From the NCBI GenBank assembly GCA_951812925.1, contig OX638368.1, forward strand, positions 16,245,187-16,309,186: DNA of 64,000 nt, given 5' to 3'. Source of the DNA: Calliopum simillimum. Its lineage: Eukaryota; Arthropoda; Insecta; Diptera; Lauxaniidae. Under the pieces are notes generated by a model, which saw nothing but the letters and a program-made list of their open reading frames with translations, did not search any database and was not told the origin of the DNA. Made by a program: the position numbers and the translations under genes. This document shows positions 22,750 to 35,400 of the stretch, in pieces. Position 1 is the stretch's first letter. The number at the start of each line of letters is the position of its first letter.

Positions 22750-23385
22750 ACTCTAAATCTGAAAACAATTTTTTAAAAATCAAAATGGCGGATCCAACAT
22801 GGCGGACAATTTTCTTAAAAATTATTTGTATCATGACAAAATTGTGATTAAGGGGGTTTTTGAGGTTGCTGATTTCGAATTCGGTATCATATTTTTTGTA
22901 AACAAAATGGCGGATCCAAAATGGCGGACAATTTTCTAAAAACTTGATTATATCACGACAAAATTGAGGCTAAAGGGGTTTTTGAAGTCGCTGATTACGA
23001 ATTCGGTATCATCTTTTTTGTAAACAAAATGGCGGATCCAAAATGGCGGACAATTTTCTAAAAAGTTGATTATATCACGACAAAACTGTAGTTAAAGGGG
23101 TTTTTGAGGTAGCTGATTACGAATTCGGTATCATCTTTTTTGTAAACAAAATGGCGGATCCAAAATGGCGGACAATTTTCTAAAAAATTGATTATATCAC
23201 GACAAAATTGTGGTTAAAGGGGTTTTTGAGGTCGCTGATTACGAATTCGGTATCATCTTTTTTGTAAACAAAATGGCGGATCCAAAATGGCGGACAATTT
23301 TCTAAAAAGTTGAATATATTACGACAAAATTGTGGCTAAACGGGTTTTTGAGGTCGCTTATTACGAATTCGGTAATAACAAAATC
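22750..23385 (+). repeat. 122-bp minisatellite, about five copies
   Basis: AAAATGGCGGATCCAAAATG recurs at 22782, 22904, 23026, 23148 and 23270, an exact 122-bp period. The outer copies are most diverged. Confidence 0.93.
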
Positions 23386-23544
23386 ACTGCCGAATTGAAA
23401 AAACTCGCTCGCTTTTCGATTGAAAGACAAAGTAATTGCCTACTTAACATGATTTAACGCAATGCAATTTTGCCTAAGTTTTTTAATTAGCAACAAAAAT
23501 AGTAAATAGATATTTGTTACTGATAATATCTCAGATATAAGACA

Positions 23545-23945
23545 TAATTTTTGTACTTGAAATATTCGCGAAGTTATGGCAATTTAAAATGTTGGTCCCT
23601 TATGGAGGCAGGCATGTCCTTGACCCAAAAACGCCCATTTTCAGCAAATGACTTAATGCTATCAATACTAACTCAGATATTAAATATTATTGTTGTATCT
23701 GAAATATTCACAAAGTTATGGCGATTTCAAGATTTTGGTTATATAGGAGGTGGGCGTGTCCTTAACCCGATCACGTTCAATTTCACAAAGTGACCTAATG
23801 CTATCTATACTAACTCAGATATTTAATATTATTTTTGTACTTGAAATATTTACGAAGTTATAGTGATTTTAAATTTTTGGTTATATAGGAGGCGGGCGTG
23901 TCCTTGACCCGATCACGCCAATTTTCAACAAATAAATAGATGCTG
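23545..23945 (+). repeat. 142-bp minisatellite, about three copies
   Basis: AAGTTATGGC-type landmarks at 23571, 23713 and 23855 give a 142-bp period. Each unit contains GG.GGGCGTGTCCTTGACCC and AATACTAACTCAGATAT. Confidence 0.88.
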
Positions 23946-24594
23946 CTAATACTATATCAGAAATAGAATTTTATTGTTTTACCTCAAACACTTTGGTTGT
24001 TATTAGTTTTACGAAACTGGAGCGTTGCAAGAATACAGAAAAGTCGCTGAAGAAAAACTCACCGTAGTCCATGAAGGGGAGTGATGGGGGAATCAGATAA
24101 ATAAGTAGAACCTTCAAAAAACCTGATATTACACACTTAAATGATTAAGCCGTTGCAACTCCATGAAACATATTAGTTATAGTCCACAGAGTGCAAAATT
24201 CGTAAATTTGCGAAATGAAATTAGAGATTTTTTGTGATGATCCGAATATCCTTTTTGTATTAAAAAAAGCTAACTTCAAAGTATGCAAATCTTCAGCAAA
24301 TAGATCAAATTATTCTCAGAATAAGTTTCATGAGGTAAGACCACTTAATTTCAAAGATACACTCATTTAAACTTTCACATATTTTAAGAGATTTTTGGAA
24401 AAAATTTATATTTTCTGAATTCATCAAGTTTAAGTCGCGAAAACTCAGAAATGGTATTATTTCTTGGTATTCTGGTACTTGAAATGTGTTATCTAGATAT
24501 TAAACTTTAAATTTGTGCAAAAAAAAATATAACTTTTAATACACAAATTTTCGGAGTTATGACCGGCTAGCGCTCTCTTATAGACCACTGTGCG

Positions 24595-26421
24595 TCGTTT
24601 GGAAGCATATTTGGCGAGACGAAACTAAGAAGCATGCGCGATTTGTATGTTTATCAGCGTGTTGCTCTCTGAGATTTCGTAATCTTTAATTATCAGTTGT
24701 CAAAGTTAATAAGAATGATGGTTGCTGATAATAATGAATGTTGCCAGACAAAACCAAAGACAGCGAAAGTGTTGATTCGACCATGGTCCTGCTGAAATAA
24801 GGGAAGCAGCTGGATTTGTCTATAATAAAACAACTGTTGACACTGGCTGGAAAGACTGACATGCTCGTTAGATTCGTTTTTTTTTTTTTTTTTTTTTGCT
24901 TTAATTAATAAATAAATTGAAAATTAATAATTGGGCTTGAAAAACTGTTAGTTTTCACAAATAAATAAATATATGATTTACATTTATGATTTAAATATTT
25001 TTTTTTATTTGATTTTATATAGAAAAATCTGTATTAGCCTTGTTTTTATTCATATGAATTTTCATATATACTCATACATATTCTATATATCTCAATTATT
25101 AACGCATTTTATTTTAAATAATTTTTCTTAAATATTTCATTTATTAATATCTAAACATTTTTTTTTTTTTGTTTTTTTTTTATTCAAATGTGCTTCAAAA
25201 TTTTTAATACATACAGGTTACATTTTGTATTTGCATTAAAATTAAAGAAAAACTAAAAAAAAAATTGATTTCTTCTTTCAACGCGCTTTTTTACGAGTTC
25301 TATAATTCAACTTTTCTTTTTTTTTGGCTATTTATAATTATTTTATTTATTTCATATATTGTGTGGCACAGATCTCAAATATGCTGTATTTTTATTTTTT
25401 TATTAACGTTCCAGCCGCATTGTGCTTTTACTCGTAACTTTCTATAATAAACTTTCAAATTTTTCTTGATTCGATTACTGAATTAATTTATAAAGAAAAA
25501 AAATTAAATAAATCAACAAATGTTGCAATATTTGCGTTAACAATTAATAACAACAAATTCAGAAATATGCGGATGTTTAAATTTGAGCAATCTTATTCAT
25601 GCTTGTGTTTACAAATTGTGCTGTAGAACTTTGAAGCATCGCTTTTTTAGTTTTCTATATTAAGTGTAATATACAATTATTAAAGGATTTGGGATTTACA
25701 CAAAAACAAAATATTTTAATGCATAGTTAGACAAATAAATGAGTAATAACAGTTAAAGCTGGTTGCTAAAATTCTTATCTTTTCTTGTTTGTTCTTTTCA
25801 AATGGGTGTCTGTTTCAAAGATGTTTTATCTTCATCTTCATTTGAAAATTTCAAATTTATGTTACGTTGTTTTTAAGTATTACTTGTTTAAATTTAATAT
25901 TTAAATTATAAATTATGTGTTACAAACTGTTTCTTTCTTTTTTGTTCTAATATAACTGAACTTACATTGTAGGATATAGTATGTAGTATATAATTTATAA
26001 ACAAAATAAATGTACAAAGTTATCGTTTGTTTATTTATCTTAATAAATTTAGGTGCTTTATTTTATTTTTTTTTTTTAAATTTTTTTTTTTGTTTTTTGT
26101 TTTTTCTTTCTTTTGAGTTATTCTTATTTCAGTTTCTTTCATACACTCTCGTACTATAACATCATCATCAGCGCAACATGCAACAACAAGATAATTCAAC
26201 TAACAATAAGCGTTTATCATTTTTAAATTAAATGCATTTGTGTCATTAATAAATCTGCTGTTTATTTTAATTTTAGCGCATTTTATTTTACCAGTCATCA
26301 TTATCGTTGCCATCATCACTTTAATTATTGCAGTTATAGTTGCATTTATTGCATATGTTGTTGCTGTTGTATGCTTTTGTATTGTTGCTATAGTTGTTGA
26401 ATTATTTAAATTAATTTTTGG
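24595..26421. other. AT-rich DNA downstream of the UBTD gene
   Basis: It contains homopolymer T runs (24877-24898, 25159-25180) and many A/T tracts. On the minus strand the part next to 26422 should be the UBTD 3' untranslated region, rich in CAA/CAT triplets; TTTATT (AATAAA on the minus strand) occurs several times. No other gene seen. Confidence 0.5.
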
Positions 26422-29400
26422 CTAGCTTGCAGCTATTGATATACTTGTGCTATTATCATGATTGTAATGTTCGGTATTGACAATCACTTGCACCACATAG
26501 CCATTTTGTATGTTGCACTCATCGATAGGTACCTTATCACCCAGTAATTTGCCGCTGTAAAACCAACGTTGGCAACACGCATCAACATTTTCAGTAGCCT
26601 AAGGAAAAATGAAATAAATAAATTTATTATGGATTTTACTCTTCAGTTTAAATTGTTTATTTGTATGTTACCTGTAATTTCTTTTTGCATTGACCGATTG
26701 TGTCTTTTGAGTATACTGGCAATTTAACATCAGACATAGTTGACGATATTCTAAGTTTCAAAAAGATTTCCGTACCACCATCAACGGGTTCAGAGAATTC
26801 CGCTGGTGAATCACGTCCATTTTCCTCTTTGACTATGTTTATTGGATACGATAGACAATAAATTGGTACTTTGTATTGTGTACCAAGTTCATCGTAACAC
26901 TCTGTGAGGTAACTGAAAAAAAGAAAGAAGCGAATAAATTACATTTTGTAAGTTTTTCAATACAAATTGTGACCTTTAAAACGACAATCGTATTATCATA
27001 AGTGTCGCATTATTACTAAAATATAAAGATACTAGCTGGCTCGGTAGCGACTTTGTTCGCCCGTTCCCGATGCCCTTTACATATGTTCCAAGTCCCATCC
27101 ATCTCTGTCGTCCTTCTCTTCCAACCCCTCAGGTTTTTCAAGGTGAATAGAATATATATTTATGTACCAACTTTTATAACGATAGCTACTATAGGCGTAG
27201 AAATATAGCATTTTGAGTATTTTTACTGTGCGGGGAGTGCAAATCCCTTTCGTTCAATCCCTCTTAAGCTTTGCAAGCTGAATAGTAAACGCAATAAACA
27301 TCCATGTACCAAGTTTCATAATGACAGCTGATATAGAAACACTGATATAGCATTTTGTGTGTTTTTTCATATGGGGGGCTCAACGTCCCCTGGTTCAATC
27401 CCCTTCAAATTTTGCATGGTTGATGGCAGATACATTATGCATAAGTTCACTAACTTTCATAATCATAGCTTGTATAACTGCAGAGATATAGCAATTTTAG
27501 TATTTTTTTCGTATGGGGAGTGCAACCCCCGTCCCCCGCAGCGGCATCTCACCCCCTTAAGAACCTTCTACAGACTATAACAAACAATTAAAAAAAAAAT
27601 TATTTAAATCCGTCGTGTAGTTTCCGCGCCCATAAGCTACATACGGACACCATTTCATTTTTATATACATATACTAGCTGGCCTGGTTGCGACTTCGTTC
27701 GCCCATTCCCGATGCCTATACGTACGAAGTCCCATCCATCTCCATCGTCCCTCTCTTCCAATCACCAAGGTTTTTAAAGATCCATGTATCAACTTTTGTA
27801 ATCATAGCTCCCATAGGTACAGAGATATAGCATTTTCCATATTTTTTGTATGAAGGGTGCAACTCCCCCTTCTCACCCCCCCGCCCAAGATTTTCATAGT
27901 AAATGGTAGATAGAATATTCATGTATGCATCAAGTTTTATAACAATATCTGCGATATGTGAAGAAATATAGCATTTTGTGTATTTTTGAAAATTGGATGC
28001 AATTCTACACCCAATATCCCCAAGTTTTGCATGGTGAATGGTAGATATGTACATGATGCATAAGTTCATCAACTTTCATAATCATAACTTGTATAACTGT
28101 AGAGATATAACATTTTTTGTATTTTTTTCGTATGGGGGGTGCAACCCCCGTTCCCCTCAGTAGCATCCCACCCCCTTAAGAACCTTCTACAGACCATAAC
28201 AAACAATTTAAAAATTATGTAAATCGGCCTTGTAGTTTCCGCGTTCATAAGCTACATACGGACACCATTTCATTTTTATATAATAGAATATATAGATTTG
28301 TTTTAATCGAATTACGACTGCGTTGATAAGAGATTTTTCGTTTCTTATTAATAAATTCATTTTTTATATAAAAGCCTGTTCTTACAATTGGTTTGTTTCA
28401 TTAGGTATGATTTTTATATTCAATCTGTGTAATCATATGTAAGGCCTTATCATAAATATTTTCTAGAATTTTTTCCCGGACACCCTGGTATACATTAGCT
28501 GTCAAAATCAAATGGAGAATACCAGGGTTGCATAAGAAAAATTGGAAGAAAATTGTAAAAAGATTGTCAGAAAATAGTTTCCCTGCTGGAAAAGGGAATT
28601 CCCATTTTCGAAATATTACGGCGCTCTCTCTGGAGAACGGAAATAAATTATTATTTTAACAAAAGTTTTTCATCCTAATTTTACGCGAAAGACATTTTTC
28701 GGACTTATTTAAAAAACGTGCTAGTTTTTGTGGTAAAATTTAATTTAAAATTTGGAAACTCGAATATGCTTCAGGGCGAAACGAACAATAAAACATTTTG
28801 TGAGGAAATCCAAACTTCGAGTTAAATTTAAAACTATGAAGTGGAATAATTCTGAAGAAGTCAATTTATCATTGTCATTGAAAAATGTTTCTTCAAGCTA
28901 ACTTTATTGCGTATTAAGAACGTTTTCTCCAAGTTTGGTAAATAAAGTATGTCCCATTATTCACGCAAGATATGAATGTATCACTATTTATTTATTTTAT
29001 TTATTTATTCACGGATTATATGATCTTACAGACTATTTACAGTGGTTAATTAAAATAAACTAAGCCTACTTAAATAAAATGAAAAGATTTAATTTAAATG
29101 TATGTTCACTTAAATTAAAGTTAATCAAGGGAGAGAAGCTATTAGATAGTTTAATACATCGTGATATTGGTATATTGAGAGCATAATTTGATCTATGAAA
29201 ATCTTCAACAAACAAACGATTGTTTCTCAAATTCCTAGTTGGATCATAAACAGCGAAGAAACCTGTTATTTCAGTACACTTCAATTGTCCAGAGAGTACA
29301 TTGAATACAAACATTGGTGAAAAATAGGTTCTTCTATCTTTTAACGATTAGGTGGAAGACTACCAGGCTAATTCATTTTACGAATAGCGTATCTAGTAAA

Positions 29401-32400
29401 GTTTTTTTGAACTTTTCAAATCTATTTATATGTTCAGCATAATACGGATTCCAAATATATACAACAATAATCTAGGTGGCTTCTTACTAAAGAAATATAA
29501 AGAGCCTTAAGAGTTAGAGGGTTTTTAAAATTTTATGAAACCAATTATAGAATAAGATTTGGATATTACTAAACCAAAATGGCTTGAAAAATTAATTTGG
29601 AATCAAAAATAATTCCTAAATCCTTAATCTTTACATTTCTACATAAGTGTAAATCATTTATAGAATAATCAAAATGAAATGGTGCTGCACATTTTGAATA
29701 TGAAACAATATTTAAAGATAAGTTAAGCTGTAAGCTGTTGCCAACAAAAAAAAAAAGCAGTGACAGCTTACTGTTTAGGGCTTGAAAGAGGAGATTTAAC
29801 ACTGCATCAACGAATTTCAGCCACATTTGTGCAAAATGGGAATTGAAAATTTCGCCAAAAGATTGCGTATGTGCCAGGTAAGCCGTGGAGGTCATCTGCC
29901 CGATGAGCTATTTCATGCATAGCCCAATCCTATGTACTTTATCTATATGCTAATTTTACGAACTTTAGTCATTATTTGCAAGAATCTAAAAATTCTATGC
30001 ATTTTTCAACTTAGAAAATCATGACAATTAGGATTCAAAAATTTTTCAATTGTTATTTCATTTAATTGTCATGATTTTCTAAGTTGAAAAATGCATAGAA
30101 TTTTTAGATTCTTGCAAATAATGACTAAAGTTCGTAAAATTAGTATAATTTTCATAAAGTCAACATAAACCATTTTACTTTATCTATATGTATATATGAA
30201 AATGTAGTGTGCGTGTGTTTGTCGCCTTATAACTTTGAAACCGCTTAACCGATCGTTACCATTTTCGCACTATGTATTTGTTTTGTACTGCAAGTGGGGA
30301 GCTGTAACCCCCATACAAAAAAAAACGTTAAAAATTTTATATCTCTGCAGGTATTGCAGATGTTTTTACTACCAATCAATGTGGAAAAAGTGGAGTGGAA
30401 TGAGTAAGGGGGTGTTGCATCCGTCATACAAAAAAATTACTTTTAATGTTATATCTCTGTTGGAATAGCAGCTCTTGCTATAAAACTAGGTACATAAATA
30501 TAAATAGTGTCAACCACTAGCCTTGCAAAAATTGCAGGGATCGGCCATGAGGTTGTTGCTCACGCTATACAAAATAAAATAGTTTAAATGATAAATTTCG
30601 TTCAAATCGAACTCATCCTGCCACCTACAAAAAAAAAAAGGGCAGAACAACGTTTGCCGGGACCGCTAGTGTTTCAATTAGAAAAATATACAATTGAAAA
30701 ACAAAAAGTGAGTTCTATTTAATTAAAATCTTGCGTGACTTATGGGACACCATTTATAAATCACAAATATGAAAATTGTCAAGATATTACATTCTTAATT
30801 GCTTAATATATGGCAAATGATTTTAAAATTTACACAATTTAAGCTACGAAAATTGGGCATTACTTGAAGAAATTTTCCCCATCAACTACCAGGCAAAATT
30901 AAAAATCAATTAGTCATTAATGTCGATTAATGTGTTCATGTACAATATGTAACTGACAATTACTTGTATGCATATAGTATTAAAGCAAAAATAATACATA
31001 CAAACATCAGTAACAACACATGCCAGTAGTTCCTCTCGTAGCCACAGTTCCATGTAATTATACATTTTCCCAACATAGAAAATTCAATCGCATGCAAATT
31101 ACAAAACACATACAAAACCACTGTGTGCCCAAGTAGTTTGGGTTTAATGGGCGCCTGACAGCCCTGCTCGCTCGGATTGTCTGTGAACTTGTATGGTGAG
31201 TTAAAAATTTGTACAAATTACCGACACTCACTCTCACTCACAACTATTAGAAACAATTAAATTGACTATTATCATTGTTATTGCAAGGTGCAAGCGCAGC
31301 TATTTGTTGTTTATTGTTATTATTGTTGTTGTTGGATTCGTTTTAACATGCCGGCGCTTTAATTGTGAATATGGAGTTGACATGTGCGCGATAACTTATC
31401 AGTTGTGTATAATTAGATTTTGATAAATGTTTTTAATTGAATACAAGCGATTAATATTGAATATAATCATATAAATTCTGTATCGAATAGGAAAATGGAT
31501 TATGGTACAATCCCACTTGTGGCTTTCGGTGGTTGCAATCAACATTTTATTTTTAAAAATATTTTTGCAATAAATGAACTAATTTTTAATATCTTTCAAA
31601 AAGACAAAATTAAAAATGCCTATCCGACCAGGTTAAAACCCAAACATTAACTTCATACAATTCCACGAGCGACACCACAAATTCTCCGTAGACTACAGCA
31701 TATCCATTGATAGTGAAAAGCAAAAGTGCAGAGTACTAGCTAGGGTTTTAAATGCAGTGTATTGCACAACGGATCGTTTTCATTGAGTACCTATTCGTCA
31801 AAATATACTTAAGACACCTAACGACAGTCGTGTGGCTTTGGATAATTTCAAACTTCGATTTGCACCAAATATTCAGTCAGATACCAATAGCAAAAGATAT
31901 CAAATTCAGCAAATATGAAGAATGAATTGCAGTCATCTGGAAAGGTCGTTATAGAAAAAAATACAAAAATCAGGAAAATCGTGGAGTGAAATCAAAAATA
32001 TCGAAAAAGCAATGGCTTGCATAGAAGTTAGAATGGCTAAACAATAGCCGTGTTTTTTTTGACGCGTATATACAATTGTGGATACCTTCAAAATGCGATA
32101 ACTCATGAACAGTAAGTCACACAATAGAACTCTAAGAAACTTCTTTATGGAGAATCACGTTCTCTTTCATTTTATATTTAAAAAAATTTATTTTTAAGGA
32201 GGTATTTTATAAAAACTGGTTAGCGCCGATAAATGGCAAAAAATCACTTTTTTTTAAATAACTTCTAAATAATTATTTTTTTTTACAAAAGATTAAAATT
32301 ATTTGTAGAGCATGTGGTTCTCCTTGAAAAAGACCCTTGGACTTTTTATCGTACGACTCACCGTTCAAAAGTTATCGCAATTTGAAGGTATCCACAATTG

Positions 32401-35400
32401 TATATACGCGTCAAAAAAAACACGGCTAATTTTTCTGAAAGTCATCCGAAAACTTAACAAAAAAAATTATATCAAAACCAAAAGAAGTATATGGTCAAAA
32501 ATAAAATTTTGGCTTATAACTAACTCTTAATTTTTTTACTTTGTTACAAACCATTCATTCTTCAAATGACAACTTGAGTTGATCTTTCTATTCATAGCTT
32601 TATGTATAACACCAACAAAATTAGATAAAAAAGGGTGAGTGCATAAAAAAATAAAAAATTGGACGAAAACCGACATCCAAAAGCACTTTCAAACGTACTA
32701 TATTCATTCTTTAGCATAGACTTATTTAGAATCACAGCAAAGGGGTAATACAGTAAACGCAAAGTTTCAATTTTTTCTCAATGTGTAATGACTAATTTTA
32801 TCTGAGTTTAACTACATAAAAGAGGTATGGCTTTTTCGCACGGACATTGCCACATAATCCATTGTGAACTTCGTTAACTATATTCTTTATTAATCATATC
32901 CTGTCTGGAAATCGTCTGCTACAGTCTTGCTCCGTGATCATTTCTACACATTTTACAAATATGTGGAAATAAGAGCCAATTAATACATAAAAGCAGTTGG
33001 CAAATTCTGTTTTCTACTCACAAAGATTTCGAAAATTCGAAACTCCCTTTTTCAATTTTGCATTTCCAAGTGCGTTTAGAATAGAAGGATTTTTTTTCTC
33101 GAGAAAATAAAATCCGCAGGGAAAAAAATCCGAGTGAAAATTTAGAATTGGGCTGCTGATAACATAAATAGATCTACAAAATTTTATTGTTGGGCAATGG
33201 GATAATTTTCTACAAAGAAGCCGAATCCGTGATTAGATTTTGAAATATTTGAATTTATAAACTCGGAAAAGTAAATTTTTTGGTTATTTTTGAAATTATT
33301 TACAAGACGTATAGAATTTTGTTTGCTCTTTTTGATTAATTGTATCATTAAGTACCCTTTCAGAATAAACTTCTTAATTGTTATCTACGGTTTTCTCTTA
33401 GCACCATTTTAAGACAATAAAATGCGACTTTTATGCTATAAAATTGCATAATATCCCGTGACTTTGCGAGGAAAAACTGTAGAGAATCATTCCACATCTC
33501 TTTCTGAAGGAAAGTAGTCGTCCTTAATTTAGCTATTGGTAGAAAAAAAGAGCAGTAGAATTTTTTGCATCCTGAACATAACCTCAAGAGCAAAAAAGCC
33601 ATTTTCGAGTATATACAGGACTGTTCCGGAATCCGAGTGGTTTCAATTCCTATTAATTTCGAAACCTCTTTGATGAAAATAGTGAGTCGTTCGATAAAAA
33701 ATATTAAGATCTTTTATTGTAAATGAAATTATATTTTTTACAAATAATAATATTTGTAAACGAAAAAGTAACTGTTAAGGCAATATTCGATAAAAATTAA
33801 ATATTTGACTTTTTGTGGTTTTGTAAGAATATCTCCAGTAATAGTAAGTTTTTCGTATACATAAACCAATATTATTTGTAAAGCTTACGGTACTCCATAA
33901 AAACAGATCCTTATACTTTTCATCGTGCGATTCACCGTTTATATCAAAAAGTTTTCGAAGTGAAAAGTAATTGAAACCACATGGATATCGAAGCAAGCCT
34001 TATAATCACAAATATATATATATAAAAATTCTGGCCAATAGATAATTCATTCAGAAATGACACTCATCTCCGCAACAACAATCATGATATTTTTGTAGAC
34101 ATGTGTGATAGGGTGGATCGACATCTATTCATTAGTATTTTGAAATTTTGAGTAGAAGTACTACCCCAAGCTCATTGAAGTATATATAAATCTGATACAT
34201 AATTAAATTTGTAGATTTCGCGAAAGTTTTAATATTAATTTAACTATGATTTTATGTAAATTCGCGTCCAATTTACGCAAGACAATTGACTGAGAAATTA
34301 TTTTGAATGTAGTGATAAGCATTATAAAAAAAATCATATATACACGAAGAGAATTTTTGGCTGAAAACAATCCCAAACCAATCAATTTTGGGTGTGATTT
34401 TCAGCTTGTCCATAATTTTATTGATATCAAGTAATAATGTGATTGTTTATCAAAAAATTTGGGATTGTTCGTCAAAAATTTATAAAACTCATTTGTGCTT
34501 AACTCAGCCCTTTTGTACTTGATTATAAAAAAAAAAAATATTCCCATTTTTCTTAACAATTTCTTATTTATCAAAATATGAATATGACCATTTTTGCCAA
34601 ATGCAAGAAATATCATTTAATTTTCAAAAATCAATGTACCAAAATGTCCAAAGACACCTCAGTTCATCGTAACATCCCATTATGGGATGTCAGTAGTATT
34701 TATTATTATTTATTATTTATTATTATTTATTAAGTCTTTGGATATACAATTCCTTACAGACTAGGCAATAATTAAGAAGATAACTAGTTAAAATGAAATT
34801 AACAATTAAATTAAACAAAGATTATTTAACAATACTTAAGATAAAAGCTTTGGAAGTGACATATCAGAATTATTAATTGAATTGTTTATTAATGAGTGTA
34901 CTATCTAGAATACAAACTAATCAATTGATTCTTAAATAGATCCCTTGAGATCGAAAAATCTATATAATGAGTTATATTAATTTTATGAATACCCAATTCG
35001 ACTGTCGAGCAGGAATAATTTAAGCAGTAGATGACATAGTCATATTGAAATCATAAACACACAGAATAAACACAAATGAAAATTTATTTTTTGATAAACA
35101 ATCACAAAATGGCATTATCAAAATTTATATTATGCCCATTTTGGGATGATTTTATGCTATATTGGGCTTAATTCTGAATATTTAATTAAAGAACGATTTG
35201 AGCTAGATTTTATAAAATTTTTTTCTCTCCGTGTACACTTAGGTTCTTTGAACACAAATATGAATTTAGTTGTATCGATGCAATTTTTGGAAAATTTACA
35301 ATATGTACGGTTGCGTTGGGGGAGTATATCTGATCATTCTGACCATTGAATAAGAATCCCAAAGGACCTTTCCCACAGCTCGGCTTTTTGAAATTCTAAA

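Larger units (their letters stand above)
22652..24594. mobile_element. 1.9-kb TIR element carrying two minisatellites
   Basis: The ends are CGCACAGTGGTCTA (22652-22665) and TAGACCACTGTGCG (24581-24594), a perfect 14-bp pair. Imperfect pairing continues through CTAGC.GGTCATAACTC. CACAGTGG ends recall hAT-type termini, but no 8-bp target duplication is evident. There is no coding frame of note. The interior holds a 122-bp and a 142-bp tandem array. Confidence 0.7.

Noticed and set aside
26240..26425. 61-codon hydrophobic plus-strand frame
   Set aside because: It is antisense to triplet-rich 3' untranslated DNA of the UBTD gene; the hydrophobic look comes from TTG/ATT repeats.
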